64,000 nucleotides of DNA from Mycobacterium sp. IDR2000157661. Lineage in GTDB: Bacteria > Actinomycetota > Actinomycetes > Mycobacteriales > Mycobacteriaceae. Shown one piece after another: positions 17,940 to 26,815 of this stretch. Both the position numbers and the translations under genes were made by a program. The stretch lies in assembly GCF_022317005.1 (NCBI RefSeq), contig NZ_CP081006.1, positions 2,728,001-2,792,000 on the forward strand. The letters run 5' to 3'. The notes under the pieces are model-generated. The model saw nothing but the letters and a program-made list of their open reading frames with translations, was not told the origin of the DNA and did no database searches. Within the stretch, counting starts at the first letter, position 1; every line of letters begins with the position of its first letter.

Positions 17940-20225
17940 GTGCTACAACGAATCGCCCACCTCGCTCTTACGGCGCCCCGCCGCATCCTCGCCGTCGCGT
18001 TGCTGGTGATGGTGGCGTGCGCAGTGTTCGGCATCCCCGTCGCCAAGCACCTGTCTGCGGGCGGCTTCCAGGATCCGACGTCGGAGTCCGCACAGGCCAA
18101 TCAGCTGCTGGTGGACAAGTTCGGCCAGGGCGACATGGAACTGCTGATCACCGTCCACTCCGAGGACGGTGCGCAGAGTGCCGCGGCGCGGGCGGTCGGT
18201 ACCGACATCGCCACCCAGTTGCGGCGAGAGCCCTCCGTCGCCGAGGTCACCTCGGCATGGACCGCACCGGCGACTGCGGCGCCCGCCCTGATCAGCGAGG
18301 ACGGCAAGACCGGTCTGATCGTCGCCGGCATCACCGGCGGCGAGAGCGGAGCGCAGAAGCACACCAAGGACCTGACCGAGCGGCTGGTGTACGACCGCGA
18401 CGGCGTCACCGTGCGCGCGGGTGGCGAGGCGATGACCTACGTGCAGATCAATGGGCAGAGCGAGAAGGACCTGTTGAGGATGGAGGCCATCGCCATTCCG
18501 CTGGTCTTCGTGGTGCTGGTGTGGGTGTTCGGTGGGTTGCTGGCCGCCGCGCTGCCGCTGGCGGTCGGCACCTTCGCGATCCTCGGCTCGATGGCGGTGC
18601 TGCGCACGATCACGTTCTTCACCGAGGTGTCGATCTTCGCGCTCAACCTGTCGGTCGCCCTGGGCCTGGCGCTGGCGATCGATTACACGCTGCTGATCAT
18701 CAGCCGCTACCGTGACGAACTCGCCGACGGCGTGGACCGCGAAAGGGCGCTGGTGCGCACGATGGCGACCGCCGGCCGGACCGTGTTGTTCTCGGCGCTG
18801 ACGGTCGCGCTGTCGATGGTGGCGATGGCGCTGTTCCCGATGTACTTCCTGCAGTCCTTCGCCTATGCAGGGGTCGCGGTGGTGACGTTCGCGGCCATCG
18901 CGGCCATTGTGGTGGCGCCCGCCGCGATCGTGCTGCTCGGCGACCGGATGGATGCCCTCGACGTGCGGCGGCTCGCCCGCCGGATCCTGCGCCGGCCCGA
19001 TCCGGTGCGCAAGCCCGTCGAGCAGACATTCTGGTACCGGTCGACGAAATACGTGTCGCGTCGGTCGATCCCGATCGGCCTGGCGATCGTGGTGCTGCTG
19101 CTGGTGCTCGGTGCGCCGTTCCTCGGCGCCAAGTGGGGCTTCCCGGACGACCGGGTGCTACCGGAGTCGGCCTCGGCGCGTCAGGTGGGCGACGAGTTGC
19201 GGACGAACTTCGCCGTCGACTCCGCCGCCAACGTCACCGTCGTGCTGCCCGACACCGCCGGTGTCACGCCCGCCGAACTCAGCCGATATGCCGCCGACCT
19301 GTCCACCGTCGCCGACGTGTCCTCGGTGTCGGCACCCGGCGGCACGTTCGTCGACGGCAGGCCTGCCGGACCGCCCTCGGCTGCTACCGGATTCGACGAC
19401 GGCAGTGCGTTTCTGACGGTGGCCAGCGCCGCCCCGTTGTTCAGCGACGCCTCCGAGGCACAGCTCGACGCGCTGCGTGCGGTGCCCCGACCCGCCGAGG
19501 CACCCGTGCAACTCACCGGCGTCGCCCAGATCAACCGGGACAGCTCATCGGCGATCACGTCGCGACTGCCGATCGTGCTGGGGGTGATCGCGGCCATCAC
19601 GTTCGTGCTGCTCTTCCTGTTGACCGGCAGCGTGGTGCTGCCCCTGAAAGCGGTGCTGCTCAACATCCTGTCGCTGACGGCGGCCTTCGGCGCGCTGGTG
19701 TGGATCTTCCAGGACGGGCACCTGGGTGCGTTCGGCACCACCCCGACGGGGACGCTGGTGGCGAACATGCCGGTGTTGTTGTTCTGCATCGCGTTCGGGC
19801 TGTCGATGGACTACGAGGTGTTCCTGCTCTCGCGCATCCGCGAGTTCTGGCTGAGGTCCGGCAAGACGCGGGCAGACAATGACGAGAGCGTGGCCCTCGG
19901 TCTCGCCAAGACCGGCCGAGTCATCACCGCGGCGGCCCTGGTGATGTCGATCTCCTTCGCGGCGCTGATCGCCGCGCAGGTCTCCTTCATGCGGATGTTC
20001 GGGGTGGGGCTCACTCTCGCGATCCTGGTCGACGCCACGCTGGTGCGCATGGCGCTGGTGCCGGCGTTCATGCACCTGCTCGGGCGGTGGAACTGGTGGG
20101 CGCCGGGACCGCTGGCGAGGTTGCACGAGCGGATCGGGATCAGCGAATCCGCCGACGACGTCGAACCCGCGTTCGAGAAACGGGAACCTGCCGCGGCATC
20201 GGTTGCGGATGCGCCGCCGACATGA
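17940..20225 (+). CDS. mmpL13: RND-superfamily MMPL transporter, intact MmpL13 type
   Basis: 761 residues with the MMPL layout. There is a first helix (about residues 15-35), a periplasmic porter domain, a block of helices (about 180-360, including LGLALAIDYTLLIISRYRDEL), a second porter domain and a second helix block with FGLSMDYEVFLLSRIREFW. The Asp-Tyr pairs (IDYT and MDYE) are the proton-relay residues of MmpL proteins. GTG 17940 has GGAAGGA just upstream; ATG 17892 falls inside the palindromic operator. In M. tuberculosis the equivalent is, from memory, split into mmpL13a/mmpL13b; here it is one frame. The coupled TetR gene overlaps by 4 nt. Confidence 0.88.
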   Translation: MLQRIAHLALTAPRRILAVALLVMVACAVFGIPVAKHLSAGGFQDPTSESAQANQLLVDKFGQGDMELLITVHSEDGAQSAAARAVGTDIATQLRREPSVAEVTSAWTAPATAAPALISEDGKTGLIVAGITGGESGAQKHTKDLTERLVYDRDGVTVRAGGEAMTYVQINGQSEKDLLRMEAIAIPLVFVVLVWVFGGLLAAALPLAVGTFAILGSMAVLRTITFFTEVSIFALNLSVALGLALAIDYTLLIISRYRDELADGVDRERALVRTMATAGRTVLFSALTVALSMVAMALFPMYFLQSFAYAGVAVVTFAAIAAIVVAPAAIVLLGDRMDALDVRRLARRILRRPDPVRKPVEQTFWYRSTKYVSRRSIPIGLAIVVLLLVLGAPFLGAKWGFPDDRVLPESASARQVGDELRTNFAVDSAANVTVVLPDTAGVTPAELSRYAADLSTVADVSSVSAPGGTFVDGRPAGPPSAATGFDDGSAFLTVASAAPLFSDASEAQLDALRAVPRPAEAPVQLTGVAQINRDSSSAITSRLPIVLGVIAAITFVLLFLLTGSVVLPLKAVLLNILSLTAAFGALVWIFQDGHLGAFGTTPTGTLVANMPVLLFCIAFGLSMDYEVFLLSRIREFWLRSGKTRADNDESVALGLAKTGRVITAAALVMSISFAALIAAQVSFMRMFGVGLTLAILVDATLVRMALVPAFMHLLGRWNWWAPGPLARLHERIGISESADDVEPAFEKREPAAASVADAPPT

Positions 20226-20914
20226 CCGCAGAACCGGTGAAGAGACGTCGCGCACCACGTGGATCGGGTGAGCAACTGCGCGAGGAGATCCTCGATGCTA
20301 CGACGGACCAACTGCTGAGCACGGGGCACGCCAAAGAGGTGTCGATCCGGTCGGTTGCACAGCAGGTCGGGGTGACTCCGCCGTCGATCTACCTGCATTT
20401 CGCCGACAAGGACGCGTTGCTCGACGCGGTGTGCGCCCGATATTTCGAAAAGCTCGACGAGGAGATGCAGGCGGTCTCGGCCGGCGCCGGGTCGGCGATC
20501 GAGGTGCTGCGTGCCCAAGGCCTGGCCTACATCCAATTCGCATTGAAAACGCCTGAGCTGTACCGCATCGCGACCATGGGGGAGGGCAGGCCTGGTAGCG
20601 ATGTCGATTTGATGCTCAACAATTCAGCGTTCGTGCATCTGCGCAATTCGGTCGAGCAGTTGATGGCCGAGGGGACCTTTCCGCCCGGTGACTCGACCGC
20701 GACGGCGCTGGGATTGTGGACCGTGGCGCACGGGGTGGCCGCGATGATGATCTCGCGGCCGTATCTACCCTGGGGAGACGTCGAGGAGTTCGCGGACCGG
20801 ATGCTGCGGTCCGTGGTGACCGGGCAGATCATGTCGGGCGCGATCGGTTCCGCCGCCCCGCGGGATGCCGTCGTCAAACTGAAGGGACTGCTCGATGAGC
20901 AACGAGATCGATAA
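20222..20914 (+). CDS. TetR-family regulator coupled to mmpL13
   Basis: 230 residues. The helix-turn-helix spans about residues 20-65, with VSIRSVAQQVGVTPPSIYLHF as its core. A larger helical C-terminal domain follows, with HGVAAMMISRP, a WHG-like TetR C-terminal signature. ATG 20222 overlaps the mmpL13 stop (ATGA), so translation is coupled. It is probably the repressor of mmpL13, acting at the 17882-17902 inverted repeat; the ligand is unknown. The methyltransferase gene starts 20 nt before its end, making a three-gene operon. Confidence 0.87.
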   Translation: MTAEPVKRRRAPRGSGEQLREEILDATTDQLLSTGHAKEVSIRSVAQQVGVTPPSIYLHFADKDALLDAVCARYFEKLDEEMQAVSAGAGSAIEVLRAQGLAYIQFALKTPELYRIATMGEGRPGSDVDLMLNNSAFVHLRNSVEQLMAEGTFPPGDSTATALGLWTVAHGVAAMMISRPYLPWGDVEEFADRMLRSVVTGQIMSGAIGSAAPRDAVVKLKGLLDEQRDR

Positions 20915-21527
20915 CCCATTGTTCGCCCGGCTCTGGACGGTGATTTCCGGCCACGAACCGGAGGCATTGAAACGGCTGCGGCGCGAGAACCTGGCAGGTC
21001 TCACCGGGCGGGTGCTCGAAGTCGGGGCAGGAACCGGAACCAACTTCGAGTTCTATCCGGACACGGTGACCGAGGTGGTCGCCGTCGAACCCGAGCGACG
21101 ACTCGCCGAGCGCGCCGAGCAGGCGGCGGCGTCCGCGCGGGTCCCCGTCACCGTGAGCACCGACCCGGTGGAGCGGTTCGTCGCAGGCGAACCGTTCGAC
21201 GCGGTGGTCTGCTCGCTGGTGCTGTGCTCAGTCGAACACCCCGACGCTGTTCTGCGCCAACTGCATTCGATGCTGCGGCCCGGTGGCGAACTGCGTTACC
21301 TCGAGCATGTCGCGAGCAGTGGGGCGGCGCGGGCGCGGATGCAGAAATTCGCCGACGCGACGGTGTGGCCGCGCCTGCTCGGCAACTGCCACACGCACCG
21401 CCACACCGAGGAGGCGATCGTCGGCGCCGGGTTCCGGGTGGCAGGCGCCCGTCGTGAGTGGGCCATGCCGTCGTGGGTGCCGATGCCGGTGGCCGAGTTC
21501 GCGATCGGCCGCGCCGAGCGGCGCTAG
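20895..21527 (+). CDS. Class I SAM-dependent methyltransferase
   Basis: 210 residues of the Methyltransf_11 type. Motif I is [15 protein letters not shown] (about residues 38-52), with the acidic loop [14 protein letters not shown], motif [15 protein letters not shown] and the [13 protein letters not shown] strand. It transfers a methyl group from SAM to an unknown small molecule or lipid. ATG 20895 lies inside the end of the TetR gene. The order mmpL13 - (TetR) - methyltransferase corresponds to Rv1145/6-Rv1147, suggesting the methylated product could be the transported lipid. Its stop overlaps the convergent sirtuin stop by 4 nt. Confidence 0.85.
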   Translation: MSNEIDNPLFARLWTVISGHEPEALKRLRRENLAGLTGRVLEVGAGTGTNFEFYPDTVTEVVAVEPERRLAERAEQAAASARVPVTVSTDPVERFVAGEPFDAVVCSLVLCSVEHPDAVLRQLHSMLRPGGELRYLEHVASSGAARARMQKFADATVWPRLLGNCHTHRHTEEAIVGAGFRVAGARREWAMPSWVPMPVAEFAIGRAERR

Positions 21528-22237
21528 TCGAGCAGGGTGGGGAGGCGCTGCAGCAGGTTCGGCAGCGCTCCGGCGGCCGTCTCGCGCAGCGACACCGTGG
21601 CGGCCTCCGAGAGCGGTGTGGGCTCGGGGTTGACCTCGATGACGACGGTGCCGGCGGCCAGCGCCAACTCGGGCAGCCCGGCCGCGGGGTAGACGATCGA
21701 CGAGGTGCCGACGACGATCACGACGTCGGCCGTGGTGACCGCCTCCACCGAGCGCTGCCATGCGTCCTCGGGCAACGCTTCGCCGAACCACACGACGTCC
21801 GGACGGATCATGCCGCCGCACCCGCAGCGCGGCGGGTCGACCGTTTCGACCGGCTCCGGCATCGCCGGCAACTCCCCGGTGTACACGGACTGGCAGTGAT
21901 CGCAACGGAATTCGAACAGGCTACCGTGCAAGTGGTAGACGTTGCGGCTGCCCGCGCGTTCATGGAGGTTGTCCACGTTCTGGGTGACGACGTGGACCTC
22001 GGCGTAGTCCTGCCACGCCGCAACGGCCAGGTGACCGTTGTTCGGCTGCACCGAACCCATCATGTAGTGGCGCCACAGATACCAGGCCCACACCTTGTCC
22101 GGGTTTGCCCGCCAACCCTGCGAACTGGAGATCTCGTAGGGATCGACCTTCGCCCACAGCCCGGTCTCGGCGTCCCTGAACGTGGGCACCCCGCTCTCGG
22201 CCGAGATCCCTGCACCGCTGAGGACTGTCACCTGCAC
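21524..22237 (-). CDS. cobB: NAD-dependent protein deacylase (class III sirtuin)
   Basis: 237 residues. It has the NAD motif [15 protein letters not shown] (about residues 8-22), [12 protein letters not shown], the catalytic His in [11 protein letters not shown], and a zinc site formed by CDHC and the later CGC. The Tyr-x-x-Arg pair in WYLWRHY marks class III sirtuins that favour succinyl- or malonyl-lysine over acetyl-lysine. It acts on cytoplasmic proteins such as acyl-CoA enzymes, consistent with the many CoA enzymes nearby. GTG 22237 is 6 nt after TAGTTT (minus strand, 22249-22244), so it is leaderless. It matches Rv1151c by position. Confidence 0.93.
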   Translation of the reverse strand: MQVTVLSGAGISAESGVPTFRDAETGLWAKVDPYEISSSQGWRANPDKVWAWYLWRHYMMGSVQPNNGHLAVAAWQDYAEVHVVTQNVDNLHERAGSRNVYHLHGSLFEFRCDHCQSVYTGELPAMPEPVETVDPPRCGCGGMIRPDVVWFGEALPEDAWQRSVEAVTTADVVIVVGTSSIVYPAAGLPELALAAGTVVIEVNPEPTPLSEAATVSLRETAAGALPNLLQRLPTLLD

Positions 22238-22273
22238 ATGACCAAACTAGCGGCTGTGGGCGATACTGGGCAC
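22238..22273. promoter_or_regulatory. Compact divergent promoter, sirtuin / GntR
   Basis: Only 36 bp separate the two GTG start codons. Leftward, TAGTTT (22249-22244) is 6 nt from the sirtuin GTG. Rightward, GATACT (22262-22267) is 6 nt from the GntR GTG 22274, with a weak -35 ATGACC at 22238-22243. Each promoter occupies the other's upstream region, so simultaneous polymerase binding seems unlikely. Confidence 0.55.
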
Positions 22274-22639
22274 GTGGCCGATCTGGGGGACTGGGTGCGC
22301 ATCGATCAGCGTGCCCCGGGAGCCCTGTTCGACCAGCTCAGGACCCAGATCATCGACGGTGTGCGGGACGGCAGGCTGCCGCCGGGCACTCGGCTGCCGA
22401 CGGTGCGGGAACTGGCCGGGCGGCTCGGGCTGGCGGTGAACACCGTCGCACGTGCCTACCGTGAACTGGAGGCGGCGGGCATCCTCGAGACGCGGGGCCG
22501 CTTCGGCACGTTCGTAGCCCGCGCCGACCCCGCCGACGCCGCGATGGCCTCGGCCGCGCACAACTTCGTCTCGGCGGCCAAGGCGCTGGGCGTCGGCAAG
22601 ACCGAGGCCCTGCGCTACATCGATACGGCGTTCGGCTGA
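22274..22639 (+). CDS. YtrA-subfamily GntR regulator
   Basis: 121 residues. The winged helix-turn-helix occupies about residues 10-78, including [30 protein letters not shown], followed by a short helical tail rather than a ligand domain, typical of YtrA-type GntR proteins. GTG 22274 was chosen over ATG 22238 because of the GATACT box 6 nt upstream and because the length then equals the 121-aa Rv1152 (from memory). It is divergent from the sirtuin. Such small GntR proteins often control transporters; the target here is unclear. Confidence 0.85.
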   Translation: MADLGDWVRIDQRAPGALFDQLRTQIIDGVRDGRLPPGTRLPTVRELAGRLGLAVNTVARAYRELEAAGILETRGRFGTFVARADPADAAMASAAHNFVSAAKALGVGKTEALRYIDTAFG

Positions 22640-22644
22640 CCTGG

Positions 22645-23505
22645 TCAGCCGAATTCGAGCATCGTCAGCACCGGGCGCACGGGGTCGAAGACGGGCAGGC
22701 GCTGCACCGCCCACATCACCGCGTTGAACACCCGGCCGCGCCCGGGCGGCAAGGGGATGTCGTGCACGGCGCGGACACCCGGCACGTCGTTGCGCAGGTG
22801 GGCCAGCTGCGAGGGCGTCATGCTGAACGGCATGGGCGGCACCCGGTAGCCCAACGACGGCCGCAACAGACCGCGGGTGATGCCCTTGGCGAACCACGCG
22901 GGCGGCAGGTCGAACATCATCCGGCCGCCGGGGAAGCGCTTGGCGCATTGCGCGATCAGTCCCAGCGCGTCGGCCGGTGGCAGGTACATCAGCAGCCCCT
23001 CGGCGGTGATGAACACACCGTGTTCGGTGTCGACGCGGTCCATCCAGGTGAAGTCCAGCGCCGACTGGGCCAACAGTGTCACCCGCTCGGATGCGGGCAG
23101 CAGCTTGCGGCGCAGCTCGACCATCGGCGGCAGATCCACCGTCAGCCAACGGAACTGATGGCCCACGGTGGAGTCGTCGAGCCGGTGGAAGCTGGTCTGC
23201 AGGCCCTCGGCCAGTGCGACGACGGTGGCTTCCGGGTGATCACCGAGATAGCGGCGGGCTTCGCGGTCGAAGGCCAGCGCACGCACCGCCATGTCCTGGC
23301 GGCGGGTGAAGCCGAACTTGGCGTAGTCGAACTCGATGGAGTCGGCCAGTTGGACCGCCATCGGATCGTCGATGATGGCGTCCGGCCGACGGGCCTCGTT
23401 GGCCCGTACCTGCAGGGTCATCAACGCGGTCTCGGAGACGCCGGTCAGCACGGTGCCGTCGACCTTCGGCAAGCGAGCCTTCGGGGTGCTCGGTGTGGAA
23501 CTCAC
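22645..23505 (-). CDS. SAM-dependent O-methyltransferase (LCMT/Ppm1-like family)
   Basis: 286 residues of the leucine-carboxyl-methyltransferase-like family abundant in mycobacteria. It has VVALAEGLQTSFHRLDD as the SAM-binding motif, WLTVDLPPMVELRRKL, MDRVDTEHGVFITAEGLLMYLPP and the MMFDLPPAWFAK strand. The substrate is unknown. It resembles Rv1153c (omt) in position. GTG 23505 is 7 nt after TAGATT (minus strand 23518-23513), suggesting a leaderless transcript that starts inside the end of the DUF1697 gene region. The paralogue at 24038-24877 shares the same motifs in order. Confidence 0.85.
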   Translation of the reverse strand: MSSTPSTPKARLPKVDGTVLTGVSETALMTLQVRANEARRPDAIIDDPMAVQLADSIEFDYAKFGFTRRQDMAVRALAFDREARRYLGDHPEATVVALAEGLQTSFHRLDDSTVGHQFRWLTVDLPPMVELRRKLLPASERVTLLAQSALDFTWMDRVDTEHGVFITAEGLLMYLPPADALGLIAQCAKRFPGGRMMFDLPPAWFAKGITRGLLRPSLGYRVPPMPFSMTPSQLAHLRNDVPGVRAVHDIPLPPGRGRVFNAVMWAVQRLPVFDPVRPVLTMLEFG

Positions 23506-23519
23506 GTCACCGAATCTAC

Positions 23520-24041
23520 CTAGCGCAGCACTTTGTCGAGCGTGCGCAGGTTTCGGGTGGTGGTAGACGACTTGTAGCGCTTCTTGCCCATGGTCTTGCC
23601 GATGGTGGAGTCCAGCGTGGCGGACCTGGGCACCTGCCAGTAGACGACCCCCTCGCCGCGGGCGATCTTCTCGTGGGGTTGGGCCCGGGCGGCGAGGTCG
23701 GCGAGTTCGTCGAGGACCGCCTCGTCGGCCACGAAGGTGACGTAGGAGTGGTGCCCGTCGACCTCGCGCTCGAACGGGAAGGCCGCCGAGATGGCCGCCA
23801 CCGTGTCGACCGGGTACGCCAGCACCCATGCCTCGTATCCGAACGCATCGCGCAGCGCCGTCTCGGCGGTGGTGCGCACCACGTCGACGTCGTCGCGGCT
23901 CTCCAACAGGACGTTGCCGCTGGCGAGAACCGTTCGCACGGCGGTGAATCCGGCGTTCTCCAGGGCGTGGGCGACATCGGCCATCTTGAGGTTGACCCCG
24001 CCGACGTTGACGCCCCGGAGGAACACGGCGTAACGCGTCAT
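23520..24041 (-). CDS. DUF1697 family protein
   Basis: 173 residues. The hallmark N-terminus YAVFLRGVNVGGVNLKMADV is present, as are VLASGNVLL and the C-terminal TMGKKRYKSSTTTRNLRTLDKV, so the gene is full length. The family is common in bacteria, is probably cytoplasmic and has no established activity. It overlaps the upstream methyltransferase stop by 4 nt (ATGA), implying coupled translation, and a related methyltransferase follows on the same strand. The consistent sandwiching suggests a role near methyltransferase substrates, but this is only contextual. Confidence 0.88.
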   Translation of the reverse strand: MTRYAVFLRGVNVGGVNLKMADVAHALENAGFTAVRTVLASGNVLLESRDDVDVVRTTAETALRDAFGYEAWVLAYPVDTVAAISAAFPFEREVDGHHSYVTFVADEAVLDELADLAARAQPHEKIARGEGVVYWQVPRSATLDSTIGKTMGKKRYKSSTTTRNLRTLDKVLR

Positions 24042-24877
24042 CGGCCGAACTCCAGCAGCGTCATGCTGGGCCGGCCGCGGCGGTGGACCGCCAACCGGTC
24101 CAGCGGCGGCCAGAACAGCAGGTTGAACGGCCCCCGACCGGACGGATACGGCACATCATGGGCGGCCCGCACGCCGGGAATCCGGCCCGCCAACGCCACG
24201 GCCTCGTCCGCGCTGAGCGAGAACGGCATCGGGGGAGCGACGTAGCGGTCGGAGAGCTTGAGCTTGCCCTGGACTGTGCGTCTGCTGAGCCACTGCGGGA
24301 TGTTGTCGAACATCATCTGGCCGCCGGGAAACCGCTTCGCGCAGTCGGCGATCAGGCTCAGCGCCTCGTCGGGATCGAGGTACATCAACAGGCCCTCGGC
24401 GGTGATGAACACGCCCTCCGACGCGTCGACGCGATCCATCCAGCTGCGGTCCAAGGCGGACTGCGCCAGCGCGACGATGCGGTCGTCGTGCGGCAACAGC
24501 GCGTCGCGCAGCGCCATCACCGGCGGGAGATCGACGGAATACCAGGTGACTTCGCTGCCGATGCCGCGCCGTTGCAGTCGCCAGAAACTCGTCTGCAGGC
24601 CCTCGGCCAACGCCACCACCGACGCCTTCGGGTGGGCGGACAGGTACCGGCTGCCTGCGTTGTCGAATGCCACCGCGCGCAGACCGTGCGACTGATTGGG
24701 CCTGCCGAACCTGCGGTAGTCGTAGTCGATCGCGTCGAACAGCGTGACGGCCCACGGGTCGCGGATCACCCCGTCTGATCGCTTGGCCTCACCGGCCCGG
24801 TTGTGCAGCGTCCACAGCGTCGTGGCCGAGACGCCGTCGAGCACATTGCCGTCGATTCGGAGAGCAGGACCGGTCAC
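24038..24877 (-). CDS. SAM-dependent O-methyltransferase (LCMT/Ppm1-like), paralogue
   Basis: 279 residues with the same motif order as the 22645-23505 gene: VVALAEGLQTSFWRLQR, WYSVDLPPVMALRDAL, MDRVDASEGVFITAEGLLMYLDP and MMFDNIPQWLSRR. The two are clear paralogues, probably from a duplication spanning the DUF1697 gene. The substrate is unknown. GTG 24877 lies 6 nt after TACCAT (minus strand 24889-24884), so it is leaderless. It is divergent from the Rv1155-type gene, with 30 bp between start codons. Confidence 0.85.
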   Translation of the reverse strand: MTGPALRIDGNVLDGVSATTLWTLHNRAGEAKRSDGVIRDPWAVTLFDAIDYDYRRFGRPNQSHGLRAVAFDNAGSRYLSAHPKASVVALAEGLQTSFWRLQRRGIGSEVTWYSVDLPPVMALRDALLPHDDRIVALAQSALDRSWMDRVDASEGVFITAEGLLMYLDPDEALSLIADCAKRFPGGQMMFDNIPQWLSRRTVQGKLKLSDRYVAPPMPFSLSADEAVALAGRIPGVRAAHDVPYPSGRGPFNLLFWPPLDRLAVHRRGRPSMTLLEFGR

Positions 24878-24898
24878 ATCTCGATGGTAGAGACGTAG

Positions 24899-25351
<453 letters not shown>

Positions 25352-25391
25352 AGCAGGCGACGGTTGTAACGCAGGCGCTAGGCTGCCGGGC

Positions 25392-25559
25392 ATGGCAGAT
25401 GCACCGGAGGACGACACCAAGCGCAGATTCGCCGAAGCGCTGGCGCGCAAGAACGCCAAGTCGGCCGGCGGGTCGGGGCACAAGGACGGCGGCGCCAAGC
25501 AACCGAAGGCGCACGGCCCGGTCGAGCACCGTCGCGAGTTCCGCCGCAAGAGCGGCTAA
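25392..25559 (+). CDS. DUF5302 small basic protein
   Basis: 55 residues, highly charged (Lys/Arg/Glu), ending VEHRREFRRKSG. It begins MADAPEDDTKRRFAEALARK. This matches the DUF5302 family of short actinobacterial proteins, disordered-looking and cytoplasmic, with no known function. ATG 25392 is 7 nt after TAGGCT (25379-25384), so it is probably leaderless and independently transcribed. Its stop overlaps the convergent MFS gene by 4 nt. Confidence 0.8.
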   Translation: MADAPEDDTKRRFAEALARKNAKSAGGSGHKDGGAKQPKAHGPVEHRREFRRKSG

Positions 25560-26761
25560 CCGGCGGGCGCGGCCCGCTTCGCGCGCGCCAGGATCGCCAC
25601 CAGGCAACCGGCCGCCAGCACGGCGACGGCCACCGCGAAAGTGACGCCGGCCGTGCGCAATCCCCAGTGTTCGGCAGCAAGGCCCTCGCCGATCACGGGT
25701 AGCGAGATCGCCACATAGACGATGACGAAGTAGGTCGAGTTCACCTCGGCACGACGGTCGGCGGGGGTGCGCTCGGAGACCGCGGCCAGCCCGCGACTGA
25801 AGGTCAAGCCCTGGCCGACGCCGGCCACCACGGCGGCGGCGATGAGCCCCGCGAGCGACGAGAGTTGCAGCGCCGCAGCGAGAATCACCATGCCGACCAC
25901 CAGGATCGCGCACCCGATCGCGACGGCATTCTGTGCCGCCATCCGGTTGGCGGCGACCTGTGTGACGGCCGATGCGAGGAAGATCGAACCCGCGATCGCC
26001 CCTGCGAGGGCCTGGTTGTCGATGCCCACCACGTCGACCACGAACGAGGGTGCGACCGCCGCGAACAGTCCCGTCACCGCGAAGCCGGCGAACCCGGCGA
26101 GGCTGGCCACGACGAACACCGAGCGCACCTGTGCGGGCACCGACAGCCGCTGCACGCTGATCCGGCCGGCCCGCGGCGAGGTCTCGGGCACCAGCAGCAC
26201 CGCCGCCCCGGCGAATGCCGCCAGCGCGATGTGCACGATGAAGCTCAGGTGCAGCGGATGCGGTGCGTACTGCACCAGGATGCCCGCCAGCACCGGACCG
26301 GCGCCCAGGCCACCGATGTTGGCGACCGTCGCCACCGCGGCCGCGCGTCCGCGCCAGTGCTCCGGCGCGGACTCGATCACCGCGGCGGTGGCCGTCCCGG
26401 TGAACACACCCGCCGACAACCCGCTGAGCACGCGTGCGACGAGCAGCAGTGGCACCGAGTCGGCCGCAAGGAACACGCCGGCACTGACCAGCGCGGCCAC
26501 CACGCCGCCCAGCAGCAACGGGCGCCTGCCGATCGCGTCCGACCACCTGCCGAACGCCAACAGCGCTACCAGCACACCGCCGGCGTAGGCCGCATAGATG
26601 ACGGTGGTCGTCAGCACCGAGAAGTTCATCTGCTCGCCATAGATCGCATACATCGGCGTCGGCATCGTGGTGCCGAGCATGATGGCCGCGAAGGCGTAAG
26701 CGAGCAGTGGGAACGCGAGTCGGGCGGTCACGCGCGAACCCGCCGAGGGGACATCAAGCAC
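25556..26761 (-). CDS. MFS transporter
   Basis: 401 residues with twelve predicted helices. Motif A (FGRWSDAIGRRPLLLGG) is in the loop between helices 2 and 3. The ARVLSGLSAGVFTGTATA helix 4 carries the usual Arg, placing it among drug or sugar-efflux-like MFS proteins. The start is GTG 26761 or possibly GTG 26731; a perfect 11-bp inverted repeat (26738-26748/26777-26787) surrounds the first of these. It lies convergent to the DUF5302 gene and 54 nt after the symporter gene. Substrate unknown. Confidence 0.85.
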   Translation of the reverse strand: MLDVPSAGSRVTARLAFPLLAYAFAAIMLGTTMPTPMYAIYGEQMNFSVLTTTVIYAAYAGGVLVALLAFGRWSDAIGRRPLLLGGVVAALVSAGVFLAADSVPLLLVARVLSGLSAGVFTGTATAAVIESAPEHWRGRAAAVATVANIGGLGAGPVLAGILVQYAPHPLHLSFIVHIALAAFAGAAVLLVPETSPRAGRISVQRLSVPAQVRSVFVVASLAGFAGFAVTGLFAAVAPSFVVDVVGIDNQALAGAIAGSIFLASAVTQVAANRMAAQNAVAIGCAILVVGMVILAAALQLSSLAGLIAAAVVAGVGQGLTFSRGLAAVSERTPADRRAEVNSTYFVIVYVAISLPVIGEGLAAEHWGLRTAGVTFAVAVAVLAAGCLVAILARAKRAAPAG

Positions 26762-26787
26762 GCTTGTTGATAACCACCTCGGCGGGT
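26738..26787 (-). repeat. 11-bp inverted repeat around the MFS start codon
   Basis: ACCCGCCGAGG (26738-26748) and CCTCGGCGGGT (26777-26787) are perfect complements separated by 28 nt. In the minus-strand transcript the arms flank GTG 26761, and the GAGG in the first arm is the only ribosome-site-like sequence. It could be a translation-controlling hairpin or, if the real start is GTG 26731, a 5'-leader structure or spaced operator. Confidence 0.6.
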
Positions 26788-26815
26788 CCGCTAATCCCCC
26801 AGATCCCCCGACCTT

